A stretch of 52,648 bases of DNA, taken from Actinomycetota bacterium. GTDB lineage: Bacteria; Actinomycetota; Acidimicrobiia; Acidimicrobiales; Ilumatobacteraceae. Of this stretch, positions 8,170 to 18,570 are shown piece after piece. Location: contig VGAC01000011.1 of assembly GCA_016870865.1 (NCBI GenBank), positions 1-52,648 on the forward strand, in the 5' to 3' direction. A program made the translations under genes and the position numbers. Position 1 is the first letter of the stretch; each line of letters begins with the position of its first letter. Below the pieces are notes generated by a model, which was not told the origin of the DNA, did no database searches, and saw only the letters and a program-made list of their open reading frames with translations.

Positions 8170-9363
8170 GTGATGAGACTGCCGCTGTTGGACGCGGGCG
8201 GTGCCTCCATTGGCCGGCTGGAGGACGTGGTCGTGGTGTCGGGTCGCACGGCCGCAGCCCCACGGGTGCTGGGTTTTGTCGCCACCAGTCAGCGCCGACG
8301 CATTTTCGTGAACGCCAACCGGGTGGCCACGCTCGACAATTCGGGTGCCCGCCTGCGCAGCTGGGACATCGACTTCCACCCCTTCAAGGCCAAGGACGGC
8401 GAACGCCTGTTGCGGGTCCACGTCATCGACCAAAAAGTGGGCGACGAGGTGGTGTCGGACGTCGCGCTACGGGCCCGCGAAGACGGCCGCAGCGGTGGAT
8501 GGGAAGTGGCGAAAGTGCGTCTCGCGCGCCGTAACGCGCTGCGCCGCCGGCCCACGTACAGGTTGGTTGACTGGAATGCGGTGCCGGCGTTGTTCGCCGC
8601 CACCACCGAAGCCGCGGCAGAGGCCGCACGCCTGCGCGACATGCACCCCAGCGACGTGGCGGGTGTCGTGCGTTCGCTGCCGCTGTTGCAGCGTCGGCAA
8701 TTGGCCGAGGCGATGGACGACGAGCGTTTGGCCGACCTGCTGGAGGAGTTGCCCGAGGACGACCAGTTGCGCCTCATCGAAGGCCTCGACATGGAGCGTT
8801 TGTTGCACGTTCTCGACGAAATGGAATACGACGATCTTGCCGACTTGTTGGCCGAGATGCCGGGTGATCAGCGCACGCGCATCTTGGACAAGATGGACGA
8901 GGACGAAGCGGCCGTCATGCGCCAACTGCTCTCGTACCAGTCGGGTACGGCGGGCGCCTTGATGACACCCGATGTGATCGTGCTCGGCCCGAATGCCACG
9001 GTTGCCGAGGCGTTGGCCCATGTGCGCAACCCCGAGTGGTTGGTGTCGATTGCCGCACAGGTCTTTGTCACCAATCCCCCGTTCCGTGCGCCAACCGGCC
9101 GCTACCTGGGCGTGGTGCACATTCAGCGCTTGCTGCGCGAAGCGCCAAGCATGGAACTCGGCCGGTGCCTCGACCAGGAACCAACGATCACGCCCGAGGC
9201 CACCGACGGCGAGGTCGCCGAAATGTTGGCGTCGTACAACATGATGGCGATGGGTGTGTGCGACGAAGCAGGGCGTCTTCTGGGCGCCATCACCGTCGAC
9301 GATGTTCTCGACCGCACGCTTCCCACTGACTGGCGCCAGCGTCGACGTCAGGCGGCTTCGTGA
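8170..9363 (+). CDS. MgtE N-domain / CBS-domain protein without channel domain
   Basis: 397 residues. An N-terminal PRC-barrel-like part (3-135) is followed by an acidic alpha-solenoid MgtE-N domain (about 155-255, LADLLEELPEDDQ repeats) and a tandem CBS pair (about 262-390). The membrane-spanning magnesium channel domain of MgtE is absent, so this is probably a soluble magnesium- or nucleotide-sensing partner, not a transporter itself. A GTGA overlap couples it to the DUF1003 membrane gene. The annotated start is GTG at 8170 (or ATG 8173). The frame stays open upstream (GDLIYAFR just before it), so the true N-terminus is uncertain. Confidence 0.83.
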   Translation: MMRLPLLDAGGASIGRLEDVVVVSGRTAAAPRVLGFVATSQRRRIFVNANRVATLDNSGARLRSWDIDFHPFKAKDGERLLRVHVIDQKVGDEVVSDVALRAREDGRSGGWEVAKVRLARRNALRRRPTYRLVDWNAVPALFAATTEAAAEAARLRDMHPSDVAGVVRSLPLLQRRQLAEAMDDERLADLLEELPEDDQLRLIEGLDMERLLHVLDEMEYDDLADLLAEMPGDQRTRILDKMDEDEAAVMRQLLSYQSGTAGALMTPDVIVLGPNATVAEALAHVRNPEWLVSIAAQVFVTNPPFRAPTGRYLGVVHIQRLLREAPSMELGRCLDQEPTITPEATDGEVAEMLASYNMMAMGVCDEAGRLLGAITVDDVLDRTLPTDWRQRRRQAAS

Positions 9364-9869
9364 TGCGTCGCCGTGAAGACTTGACGATGCCGCGTCGACG
9401 TCGGCGCTTCGGCGTCCACTACGACCCCGATGCATTCGGCCAGTTCAGCGAGTCGATCGCGCGCACCCTGGGTACCGCTCGTTTCTTGTTGTTCCAGAGC
9501 GTGGTTGCCGTGTTGTGGCTGTCATGGAACATTTCCGTGCCCGACGACTGGAAGTTCGACCCGAACCCGTTCGGTGTCCTCACCCTGGCGCTGTCGTTGC
9601 AGGCTGCCTATGCGGCACCCCTGATCCTGCTTGCCCAGAACCGTCAGGAGGACCGCGACCGCCAGCAAAGCGAGGTCGACCGGTCGGTTGCCTCACGTAC
9701 CCAGGCCGACACCGAGTTCCTCGCTCGCGAGTTGGCCGCCGTGCGTCTGGCGTTGGCCGACATGGTGACGATGGACGAACTGCGCGACCAATTGGAAAGA
9801 CTGGGCGACCAAGTGGCCGAGATCAACGGTCGACTCGGCCGGCAACCCGACGCACAGCATCAGCCGTAG
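9360..9869 (+). CDS. DUF1003 membrane protein
   Basis: 169 residues. Two transmembrane helices (about 43-62 and 73-92, FLLFQSVVAVLWLSWN and LTLALSLQAAYAAPLILL) match the DUF1003 family. The helices are followed by the conserved QNRQEDRDR segment and a long charged coiled coil (about 100-160). DUF1003 genes commonly sit next to MgtE-N/CBS proteins, as here, suggesting a magnesium-linked membrane complex; this is inference. GTG at 9360 overlaps the upstream stop. Its 3' end overlaps the convergent hydrolase gene by 47 bp. Confidence 0.88.
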   Translation: MMRRREDLTMPRRRRRFGVHYDPDAFGQFSESIARTLGTARFLLFQSVVAVLWLSWNISVPDDWKFDPNPFGVLTLALSLQAAYAAPLILLAQNRQEDRDRQQSEVDRSVASRTQADTEFLARELAAVRLALADMVTMDELRDQLERLGDQVAEINGRLGRQPDAQHQP

Positions 9870-10704
9870 CGGCCGAGTACTCGACGGGCTTGCCGAGGGT
9901 GACGAAGTGATCGCCGTCGAGTTCGATGACATCGGCCTGCATTGCCTTTGCCAGTTCGCGCTGACGTGGAACAGCCACCAGTTGGTCTTTCGTGGTCAGC
10001 AAATACGCAGCGGGTACGCCAAGGGTGCCGGCCCAGCCGCGCGAGTCGTACTTGGCAAGTGCTCGGCCGGCACGACTGACGATCCAACCGTCGTTGCGGC
10101 GAATCTCGCCGATCAACCACGGGATGTATTTCGCGACGTGGCTGTCCGGATGCACCGTTCGATTGAGTGCGACATTGAGAACGCGTGGCGTGGTGACGTT
10201 GCGCATCAACGGTGACACGGCGCTTTGGAAGAACCACGTGAAGCGGTCACGGCGCGTGGCGCGCCACTCCATCGCAGTGGCCTGCAACACCATGCCGGCA
10301 ACAAGCTCGGGGTGGCGATGCGCAAGGTGCAGGGAAATCGGGCCACCCATGGAATAGCCGACCGTGATCACCTTGTCGATGTTGAGCCAACGCACGAGTG
10401 CCGCGGCGTCGTCGGCACATTCTTCGAGGCTGAAGGTGCGGTTCGGTCGCAGGCCCCGGCCGTGGCCACGGTGGTCGATACCGATGAATGAATGGTGCTC
10501 GGCGAGTTCTTGGTAGGCGGTGAAGAACTGCGTATCGCTCGATGCGGTCCAACCGTGCAGCAGCAAGAGTGTCGGTGCGCTCGGATCGGGGTGCTGGTGA
10601 TGACGGAAGAACATCTCGCCGCGGTCGGGCAACACCACGAGACGCGCCTCGGGCAACCACGGAATGGGTCCACTGTTGCGCACCAGCCACTTGTTCGCTT
10701 TCAC
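9823..10704 (-). CDS. Alpha/beta hydrolase
   Basis: 293 residues of the alpha/beta-hydrolase fold. The oxyanion segment is LLLLHGWTAS, the nucleophile elbow is GYSMGG with S118, the acid is probably in TTKDQLVAVP, and the histidine is in ELDGDHFVT. The substrate is unknown; the form resembles esterase/lipase or haloperoxidase-type enzymes. I start it at GTG 10704, which has an AAGG-type ribosome site six bases upstream; longer readings to 10854 would overlap the Fur-family gene. Its tail overlaps the DUF1003 gene on the other strand. Confidence 0.85.
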   Translation of the reverse strand: MKANKWLVRNSGPIPWLPEARLVVLPDRGEMFFRHHQHPDPSAPTLLLLHGWTASSDTQFFTAYQELAEHHSFIGIDHRGHGRGLRPNRTFSLEECADDAAALVRWLNIDKVITVGYSMGGPISLHLAHRHPELVAGMVLQATAMEWRATRRDRFTWFFQSAVSPLMRNVTTPRVLNVALNRTVHPDSHVAKYIPWLIGEIRRNDGWIVSRAGRALAKYDSRGWAGTLGVPAAYLLTTKDQLVAVPRQRELAKAMQADVIELDGDHFVTLGKPVEYSAATADAVRRVAGRVDR

Positions 10705-10714
10705 GTGCACCTTG

Positions 10715-11146
10715 TCATTTGCATTGGGCGCATCTTCCCACGAGATCGAGACGGTGGTGGTGCAATGTGAAGCCACTGCGCTTGGCGAGTTTCTCCAGTG
10801 CTTCGTCGAGTTGTCGTTCGATGGCGGGCGGCACGGTGACGTCGAGCATCGCACCGCATTCTTCGCAGAGCAGGTGGTGGTGGTGGCCGATCAGGTCTTC
10901 GGCGAGTTCGAAACGACCGAATTCGTAGTTGCCGACGATGCGCGTCACCACACCTGCGGCTTCCAGTACCGACAGATTGCGATAGATCGAACTCTGCGGC
11001 AGGTCGTCGGTGAGGCCTTGGATTTCCTGAATCGACACCGGCCCGCCGGCGCAACGCAACGCGGCGACAAGTGCGCGGCGCGCAGGGGTATAACGCTGAT
11101 CGGAGGCGACGAGCCGAGCCAACACCACATCGTCGAGTTCGCTCAC
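10715..11146 (-). CDS. Fur-family metal-responsive repressor
   Basis: 143 residues, full length for the Fur/Zur/PerR family. A winged helix lies at about 15-80, with the recognition helix near SSIYRNLSVLEAAG. The HHHH segment (88-91) lies beside the metal-binding core, and the structural zinc site is C94-x-x-C97 and C139-x-x-C142. The GTG start overlaps the stop of the upstream dehydrogenase-like gene by one base. Iron, zinc or peroxide specificity cannot be settled from sequence. No operator was identified. Confidence 0.92.
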   Translation of the reverse strand: MSELDDVVLARLVASDQRYTPARRALVAALRCAGGPVSIQEIQGLTDDLPQSSIYRNLSVLEAAGVVTRIVGNYEFGRFELAEDLIGHHHHLLCEECGAMLDVTVPPAIERQLDEALEKLAKRSGFTLHHHRLDLVGRCAQCK

Positions 11147-12081
11147 TAGTGCACCCCTTGGAAAACCTGAATGCGGATACCGGTTTGCATAATGTCGTCG
11201 AGAATGTCGTTGTTCGGCAACACCGCGTCACCAAGGGCCAGGACGCCGGGTTTTATCGGTGTGCCGAAGTGGGCCTGACGACGCAGTTCATGTGCGGCCG
11301 AGGCGGCGGTCGAACCCGCGATCTGTGCCATGGGGTGTGCGGTGCCGGCCACTTCGACGGCGCGCTCCCCCGCACGCACACCGCGCACCTCGACCCGCAG
11401 TGCACCCATGTCGCCACCCACGCGGGGCGGGGTGAGCATCGGCAGGCGTGCGGTCAGACGGTCACGACGGGTGGCTGAGGTGCGCGCGCTGATGCGGCCA
11501 AGGTGTGGGAAGGCGTGTTTCACCAACAACGGGTCGGCAAGGTCGCCTCGGTAGCAGTCACGCGAGCCAATCGGTTCGGGGAACCAACACAACTCGCGGC
11601 CACTGCCCGCGGGGCGGCGCAGCCAGTCGTCTTCGTGCCAGCCAAGTGCGGTTCCCGACAACACCTCGTGGTGCTGACGGGCGCATTCGGGGCCACCCGT
11701 GCCGTGCACCGCGATGTGGACTTCGTCGAAGGACTCGAACTTGGCGCCGAGGTACGACACCAGTAGCCCGGACAATCCCGGTGAGCACGCCGCACCGACG
11801 ATGAGGGTGCGGCCGGCAGCGAGCGCGTCGCCGTGGAGGTCGAGCAGTGCGAGCACGTCTTTGGTGTCGTCGCTCACCGACACCACGTGGCAACCCGCTT
11901 CGAGGAAACGCCGTGCAGTGCGCACGTGGTCACCCGCATGGGCCAACAAAACCACTTCGGTGAGCACCGGGTCGACTTCGTTCACGGTGTTGTGCGATAC
12001 CGAACGCACCTCGTGGCCTCGGCGGCGCAGTTGGTCGACGGCATACCGACCCACCAGACCGGTGCCGGCGACGACGATCAC
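11146..12081 (-). CDS. Saccharopine dehydrogenase-like NAD(P)-binding protein
   Basis: 311 residues with an N-terminal Rossmann motif (VVAGTGLVGRYAVDQL, residues 3-18) and the domain order of saccharopine-dehydrogenase-like oxidoreductases. The motif GAACSPGLSGLL near residue 97 is where this family binds substrate. Such proteins include carboxynorspermidine and L-lysine dehydrogenase relatives, and the exact substrate is unknown. The GTG start is six bases after the stop of a tiny membrane-protein gene. It forms a tight cluster with the Fur-type repressor and hydrolase. Confidence 0.78.
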   Translation of the reverse strand: MIVVAGTGLVGRYAVDQLRRRGHEVRSVSHNTVNEVDPVLTEVVLLAHAGDHVRTARRFLEAGCHVVSVSDDTKDVLALLDLHGDALAAGRTLIVGAACSPGLSGLLVSYLGAKFESFDEVHIAVHGTGGPECARQHHEVLSGTALGWHEDDWLRRPAGSGRELCWFPEPIGSRDCYRGDLADPLLVKHAFPHLGRISARTSATRRDRLTARLPMLTPPRVGGDMGALRVEVRGVRAGERAVEVAGTAHPMAQIAGSTAASAAHELRRQAHFGTPIKPGVLALGDAVLPNNDILDDIMQTGIRIQVFQGVH

Positions 12082-12087
12082 AGGTGC

Positions 12088-12219
12088 CTACTTGGGCGAG
12101 GCAATGTCGCGCCAGCCACCCTGCTGGGGTGGCACGCCACCCTTGCCCTTGACCCGCAACGCGGCGGCAATGGCACCAGCGACGCCCAACGCTAGGAGAG
12201 CCCGACGGATGAACTTCAT
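12088..12219 (-). CDS. 43-aa single-pass membrane protein with GGWR motif
   Basis: A short gene of 43 residues. It starts at ATG 12219, three bases past the 3' end of tRNA-Ile, and ends at TAG 12088. It begins MKFIRRALLALGVAGAIAAA, a basic N-terminus plus one membrane helix, followed by a glycine/lysine linker and the tail GGWRDIASPK. Codon third positions are GC-rich like the neighbours. I recall similar miniature actinobacterial proteins ending in GGWRxL, but no function. It is probably co-transcribed with the dehydrogenase-Fur cluster. Confidence 0.65.
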   Translation of the reverse strand: MKFIRRALLALGVAGAIAAALRVKGKGGVPPQQGGWRDIASPK

Positions 12220-12221
12220 GG

Positions 12222-12295
12222 TGGGGCTACCAAGAATCGAACTTGGGACCTCATCCTTATCAGGGATGCGCTCTAACCAACTGAGCTATAGCCCC
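12222..12295 (-). tRNA. tRNA-Ile (GAU)
   Basis: A 74-nt cloverleaf with a perfect 7-bp acceptor stem GGGGCTA/TAGCCCC and discriminator A. The D arm is AGCTCAGTTGGTTAGAGC, the anticodon stem CATCC/GGATG encloses CTGATAA (anticodon GAT), and the T arm is CCAAG TTCGATT CTTGG. CCA is not encoded. A tRNA-Ile following the gyrA/DUF3566 block is also found in mycobacteria (ileT). Confidence 0.97.
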
Positions 12296-12321
12296 GCAGT
12301 GTTCACTGCAGGTGAGGAAGC

Positions 12322-12765
12322 CTAACGGTCGGATTCACCGCCCTCAACCGAACTCTCCGGGAGTGAGGTCGTGGGGTCTTGTACCCGCAGGACCACTTCC
12401 TCTTCCAGGACGGTCACCCGTATGCCGCCAACCAGGTCGGCAATGAGATTGAAGATGGTTGCGACGAGGACGGCAAGACCGGTGAGGAGAAACACGAGCA
12501 GCAGACCGATGACCCAGAGGTTGCGGAACAACTGACCGCCGTCGAAGGTGAAGGTCTCCCAGCCGAACGACTCCATGAAGCGCTCGACGTTGTCGATGGT
12601 GCCCGTGGCGCGTGCGACGTTCCATAGCAGCACGCTGGCGACGAGAACGACGAGATACACCGCGAAGTGGAAGATGATCATCACCTTGAACACGCTCCAC
12701 GGGTCGATGTCACGCACGACGCGGGTGACGCGTCGGACACGGGGTTGTGGCGCATTGCGGGGCAC
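12322..12765 (-). CDS. DUF3566 transmembrane protein
   Basis: 147 residues. Two membrane helices (about 25-47, VFKVMIIFHFAVYLVVLVAS, and 84-110, NLWVIGLLLVFLLTGL) flank an extracytoplasmic loop with ERFMESFGWETFTFDG. This is the DUF3566 family, the counterpart of M. tuberculosis Rv0007, which also lies downstream of gyrA. The basic N-terminus and acidic C-terminus are cytoplasmic. A GTG start is used. The role is unknown; cell-division or envelope roles have been suggested for neighbours in other actinobacteria, not shown here. Confidence 0.88.
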   Translation of the reverse strand: MPRNAPQPRVRRVTRVVRDIDPWSVFKVMIIFHFAVYLVVLVASVLLWNVARATGTIDNVERFMESFGWETFTFDGGQLFRNLWVIGLLLVFLLTGLAVLVATIFNLIADLVGGIRVTVLEEEVVLRVQDPTTSLPESSVEGGESDR

Positions 12766-12810
12766 GAGTTGAGTTTACGGCCGCGAGTTCAGGCCTTGTC
12801 GATGGCGGAA

Positions 12811-13416
12811 CTACGGGTCGCCTCTGCGGCGGTGCGCAACCACGACGTTCTCGTTGAAGTAAAGCCAACGTCCCGCGCGCGGCGGCAAGGGGAACGAGCG
12901 CTGAACGGTGGGTTCGAGACCGACCGAGCGGCACAGTTCGGCGAGTTTCGGTCGATCGAAGAACGTCACGTGTGTGTCGTCGTGGGCTTGGCCCTTTTCT
13001 TGCGGACAGATCATGATCGTGGTTCCCGATTCAGAGAGATAGGGGAGATACGACAAAACCAGTCGGGTGGCACCTTCAAATGACAGGTGTTCCAGGAGAT
13101 GCGACATCAGAAGCACGCCGAAAGATCCGTGCCCGAAGTTCTTGTTCGCGCGGAACTCGTCGGTCGTGAACGCATTGAACCCGGCTTTGCGACACAACTC
13201 GACGACAAATTCGTTGTGATCTATTCCAACGGCGTCGAGTCGGTCGAGGAATCGCAGATTGCGGCCCGCACCACACCCGATGTCGAGCACCCGCTGATCT
13301 CCGACCAGTTTTCGGATGTGCCAACGGTAGGGATCGACCAACTGAAACATCCGCTTCCACCGCCGGCCTTCTGCACGTGCCAGATAGTCCGCATACGAAG
13401 AGGACTCGGTGCCCAT
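12811..13416 (-). CDS. Class I SAM-dependent methyltransferase
   Basis: 201 residues. The SAM-binding motif I is VLDIGCGAGRNLRFL (about 43-57), with motif II around AVGIDHNEF and the motif IV region GSFGVLLMSHLLEHL. The HLLEH pattern resembles small-molecule or lipid methyltransferases of the Methyltransf_11/23 type. The substrate is unknown. It lies between the TadE-like gene and DUF3566 on the gyrA strand and may be read through from that block. Confidence 0.85.
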   Translation of the reverse strand: MGTESSSYADYLARAEGRRWKRMFQLVDPYRWHIRKLVGDQRVLDIGCGAGRNLRFLDRLDAVGIDHNEFVVELCRKAGFNAFTTDEFRANKNFGHGSFGVLLMSHLLEHLSFEGATRLVLSYLPYLSESGTTIMICPQEKGQAHDDTHVTFFDRPKLAELCRSVGLEPTVQRSFPLPPRAGRWLYFNENVVVAHRRRGDP

Positions 13417-13436
13417 CGAATGTCTAGTTTACTTGC

Positions 13437-13718
13437 TCACCAAGAGTCCGTGGCCACAGCCGAGGCGCGCATGCCGTTGACCTGCACCGTTACTTCGATG
13501 AACTCGTTGTCGTCACCGAAGCGGCGGGTTGCCACGATCTCCGCACCGTTGCGCACGGCGAAAGTTCGAGCGAGTACGTCGCTGTTCGACGCGGCGGCGA
13601 GTGCGGCTGCATCAGCGGCGATTTGTGCGCGCAACACCGAGACCTGTTTGTGTGCGTTGTTCCCAAAACCCTGCAGCAGGAAGATGCAGAGAACTGCGGT
13701 GGTGAGAAATCCGAACAC
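13437..13718 (-). CDS. TadE-like single-pass exported protein
   Basis: 93 residues. A hydrophobic N-terminal helix (1-17, FGFLTTAVLCIFLLQGF) is followed by the amphipathic run RAQIAADAAALAAA (30-43). That run is characteristic of TadE/TadG-like pilus-assembly or Rv3655-like proteins, and a short beta-rich tail follows. The rest of the Tad machinery (TadA/B/C, Flp) is not in the window. GTG start at 13718, 20 bp after the gyrA stop, so it is likely transcribed with gyrA. The assignment rests on the alanine-rich motif only. Confidence 0.6.
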   Translation of the reverse strand: MFGFLTTAVLCIFLLQGFGNNAHKQVSVLRAQIAADAAALAAASNSDVLARTFAVRNGAEIVATRRFGDDNEFIEVTVQVNGMRASAVATDSW

Positions 13719-13738
13719 GAACGAGTGTGTGCGTATTC

Positions 13739-16183
13739 CTACCCTTCGTCGCTGGAGAGAATCGGCGCGACGGAGGCGACGCTTTGTCCCTCGTCGAGGG
13801 ACATGACACGGACACCGGTGGCGTCGCGGCCTTGACTGCTGATTTCCCTGACGGGCATGCGAATGGTGACCCCTCCCGAGGAAATGGCGACGATCTCGTC
13901 TTCGATTCCCACCATGAAGGCGGCGGCGACGCGGCCTTTCTTGCCGGTCAGCTTGATGCCGATGACGCCCTGGCCGCCGCGACCTTGGCGGTTGAACCTG
14001 TCGATCTGCGTGCGCTTGCCGTAGCCGGCCTCGGTGACGATGAGGATCGCCGAGTCGTCCTTGGCGACGTCGCAGGAGACGACTTCGTCGTTGGCCCTCA
14101 ATTTCATGCCGCGGACACCGGCGGCGGCGCGACCCATCGGACGCACGTCTTCTTCGGTGAAGCGAATGGTCTGTCCACTACGGGCAACCATGAAGATGTC
14201 GTCGTTGCCGTTGGTTTCGATGACACGCTTGAGTTCGTCACCCGGTCGCAGGTTGAGGGCGATGATGCCGTCGCGGCGTGACGAGTCGTATTCGCCGAAC
14301 GCGGTTTTCTTGACCTGGCCCTGCTTGGTTGCAAAGAAGAGATAGCGCTCGCCCGGGAACTCGCGGGTATCGATGATGGCCTGCACGACCTCACCCGGTT
14401 GCAGTGGCAGTAGGTTGACGATGGGTATGCCCTTGGCGGTGCGCTCACGTTCGGGGATGTCGGCGGCGCGAAGCTTGTAAACCCGGCCCCTGTTGGAGAA
14501 GAACAGCAGGTAGGCGTGTGCCGTGGTGAAGATGACATGGCGGACGATGTCGTCGGCCTTCAACTTCGCACCGGCGACTCCACGGCCACCGCGGCCCTGT
14601 GTGCGGAACGAACTGGCGCTGACGGCTTTCACGTACTGCGCCTGGGTCATCACGATGACAAGTTCCTTGTCATCGATGAGATCTTCGATACTCATCTCGC
14701 CCGAGTCGGCGACGATCTTGCAGGCGCGTGGCGTGGCGAATTCTTTCTTCACCTCGGCGAGTTCCTTCGAGATGAGCGCACGCAGCACCTGGGGGTTGTT
14801 GAGGATTTCCTCGAGTTCCCGGATCTTGGTGTTGAGGGCTTCGATCTCAGTCTCGATGTCGATGCGTGAGAGCTTGGTGAGCTGGCGCAATTGCATGTCG
14901 AGGATGTCGATGGCCTGGCGCTCGGAGAAGCCATAGGGCTTTTTCATCAACTTGTCCTTGGCCGCGGCCGCATCGTCGCTGGCCCGGATCAACTTGATGA
15001 TCGCGTCGATGACGTTGAGCGCCTTGAGGCGGCCTTCGAGGATGTGCTGGCGATCCTTGGCCTTGCCGAGCCGGTACTCGGAGCGACGGGTGATGACGTC
15101 GATCTGGTGGTTGACATAACCCTCGATGGCCGTGCGCAGGTTGAGTGTGCGGGGCACGCTGTCGACGAGGGCCACCATGTTGATGGGGAACGACGACTGC
15201 AGCTGCGTGAGCTTGAAGAGGTTGTTGAGCACGACATTGGCGTTGGCGTCGCGCTTGAGGGTGATGATGAGGTTGGTTTGGCCACCCGAGGAGTTGTCGT
15301 TGACGTCGGCAATGCCGTCGAGTTCGCCGCCGTCGACGAGTTCCTGGATGCGCGCGGCGATGGACGAGCAGCTGGTTTGGTAGGGCAGTTCGGTGACGAT
15401 GATCTGCATCTGGCCGCGACGGCCTTCTTCGATGCTGGCCTTGGCGCGCACCTTCACCGAGCCTCGGCCCGTGCGGTAGGCCTCGTAGATGCCGGCAAGT
15501 CCGAGGATCGTGCCACCCGTGGGGAAGTCGGGGCCCTTCACGAACTTCATCAGGTCATCGGGTGTGGCGTCGGGGTTCTCGATGAGGTGGAGCGTGGCGT
15601 CGATGACCTCACCCATGTTGTGGGGCGGGATGCTGGTGGCCATGCCGACGGCGATGCCCTGACTGCCGTTGACCAGCAGGTTGGGGAAACGTGCCGGCAG
15701 AACGAGGGGTTCTTCGGTGGTCCCGTCGTAGTTGGGCAGCATGTCGACGGTGTTCTCGTCGATGTCCTGGAGCAGCAACATTGCCAGTGAATGCAGTCGC
15801 GCTTCGGTGTACCGCGAGGCGGCGGGGCCGAAGTCGGGCGAGCCGTAGTTGCCGTGGAAGTCGATGAGTGGATGACGCAGCGAGAAGGGTTGAGCCATGC
15901 GCACGAGTGCGTCATAGATGGCACCGTCGCCGTGCGGGTGATAACGCGCCATCGTGTCGCCGGTAACCCGGGCGCATTTGACAAAGGGGCGATCGGGCCG
16001 GAATCCCTGCTGCTCCATGTCCCAGATGATGCGACGGTGCACGGGCTTCAATCCATCGCGCACGTCGGGCAGGGCGCGCGACATGATGACCGACATCGCA
16101 TAGTCGAGGAAGGAACGCTCCATCTCGTCTTGCAACGGGACCGGCTGGATTGCGTCGGGTGGTTCCAAAGGTATGTTCGTCAT
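13739..16183 (-). CDS. gyrA: DNA gyrase subunit A
   Basis: 814 residues. With GyrB it introduces negative supercoils using ATP. The breakage-reunion domain carries the catalytic tyrosine Y125 in [10 protein letters not shown]. The quinolone-determining loop reads [10 protein letters not shown]; glycine 87 stands where E. coli has S83, and D91 equals E. coli D87. A coiled coil near 430-480 leads into the C-terminal beta-pinwheel, with a GyrA-box-like QGRGGRG and a second copy QGRGGQG. The ATG start lies 18 bp after gyrB. Family-typical length. Confidence 0.98.
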   Translation of the reverse strand: MTNIPLEPPDAIQPVPLQDEMERSFLDYAMSVIMSRALPDVRDGLKPVHRRIIWDMEQQGFRPDRPFVKCARVTGDTMARYHPHGDGAIYDALVRMAQPFSLRHPLIDFHGNYGSPDFGPAASRYTEARLHSLAMLLLQDIDENTVDMLPNYDGTTEEPLVLPARFPNLLVNGSQGIAVGMATSIPPHNMGEVIDATLHLIENPDATPDDLMKFVKGPDFPTGGTILGLAGIYEAYRTGRGSVKVRAKASIEEGRRGQMQIIVTELPYQTSCSSIAARIQELVDGGELDGIADVNDNSSGGQTNLIITLKRDANANVVLNNLFKLTQLQSSFPINMVALVDSVPRTLNLRTAIEGYVNHQIDVITRRSEYRLGKAKDRQHILEGRLKALNVIDAIIKLIRASDDAAAAKDKLMKKPYGFSERQAIDILDMQLRQLTKLSRIDIETEIEALNTKIRELEEILNNPQVLRALISKELAEVKKEFATPRACKIVADSGEMSIEDLIDDKELVIVMTQAQYVKAVSASSFRTQGRGGRGVAGAKLKADDIVRHVIFTTAHAYLLFFSNRGRVYKLRAADIPERERTAKGIPIVNLLPLQPGEVVQAIIDTREFPGERYLFFATKQGQVKKTAFGEYDSSRRDGIIALNLRPGDELKRVIETNGNDDIFMVARSGQTIRFTEEDVRPMGRAAAGVRGMKLRANDEVVSCDVAKDDSAILIVTEAGYGKRTQIDRFNRQGRGGQGVIGIKLTGKKGRVAAAFMVGIEDEIVAISSGGVTIRMPVREISSQGRDATGVRVMSLDEGQSVASVAPILSSDEG

Positions 16184-16201
16184 CGTTCGGTTCCCTTGAA
16201 C

Positions 16202-18181
<1,980 letters not shown>

Positions 18182-18255
18182 TGCGAAATCCTACCTTCTG
18201 CACCATGTCGCACGGGTGATCGAGGACGATGTTGGTGGGGTAATTTGCCCCGATT

Positions 18256-18552
18256 TCATCGGCTTTTTTGGCGCACCTGAATGTGTGCAATGGGGGTGCC
18301 TGTTCGTTCACTCAACCGGCGACGAACGTCGCCTTCGAGGAACTTGAATTGTGTCGCCCACGCGGCGTCGGATGACTCGACATACAGCACGCCTTCATCG
18401 AGACGCACGGGCTGAATGTGTCGGGCAATATCGTTGCCGACGACCTCGTCCCATGCCGCGAACACCGAGCCCACCGCTTCGGGCGAGTCCATTTTCAAGC
18501 GCCGCAAAAGCTGCGCCATCGTGGTGGCGAGGTTGATCGGTTCGTTCGTCAT
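18256..18552 (-). CDS. dciA: DciA-like DUF721 protein
   Basis: 98 residues of the DUF721 family (Rv0004-like). The typical core is present: W34 in FAAWDEVVGNDIARHIQPV, then GVLYVESSDAAWATQFKFLEGDV. DciA is the ancestral bacterial loader/operator of the replicative helicase DnaB and replaces DnaC in most bacteria, so it works with the dnaB gene found at 41.8 kb. Its position between recF and gyrB is conserved in actinobacteria. ATG start, 18 bp after the recF stop. Confidence 0.9.
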   Translation of the reverse strand: MTNEPINLATTMAQLLRRLKMDSPEAVGSVFAAWDEVVGNDIARHIQPVRLDEGVLYVESSDAAWATQFKFLEGDVRRRLSERTGTPIAHIQVRQKSR

Positions 18553-18570
18553 TTGTGTTGGTCGCTCATG

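Noticed and set aside
10700-10711. TTTCACGTGCAC as a third parS site
   Set aside because: Only one half matches the parS consensus and it overlaps the start of the hydrolase gene; the local parS form is different.
14891-15790. A 299-codon open frame opposite gyrA
   Set aside because: Antisense to a certain gyrA gene; composition is that of a reverse-complement shadow.
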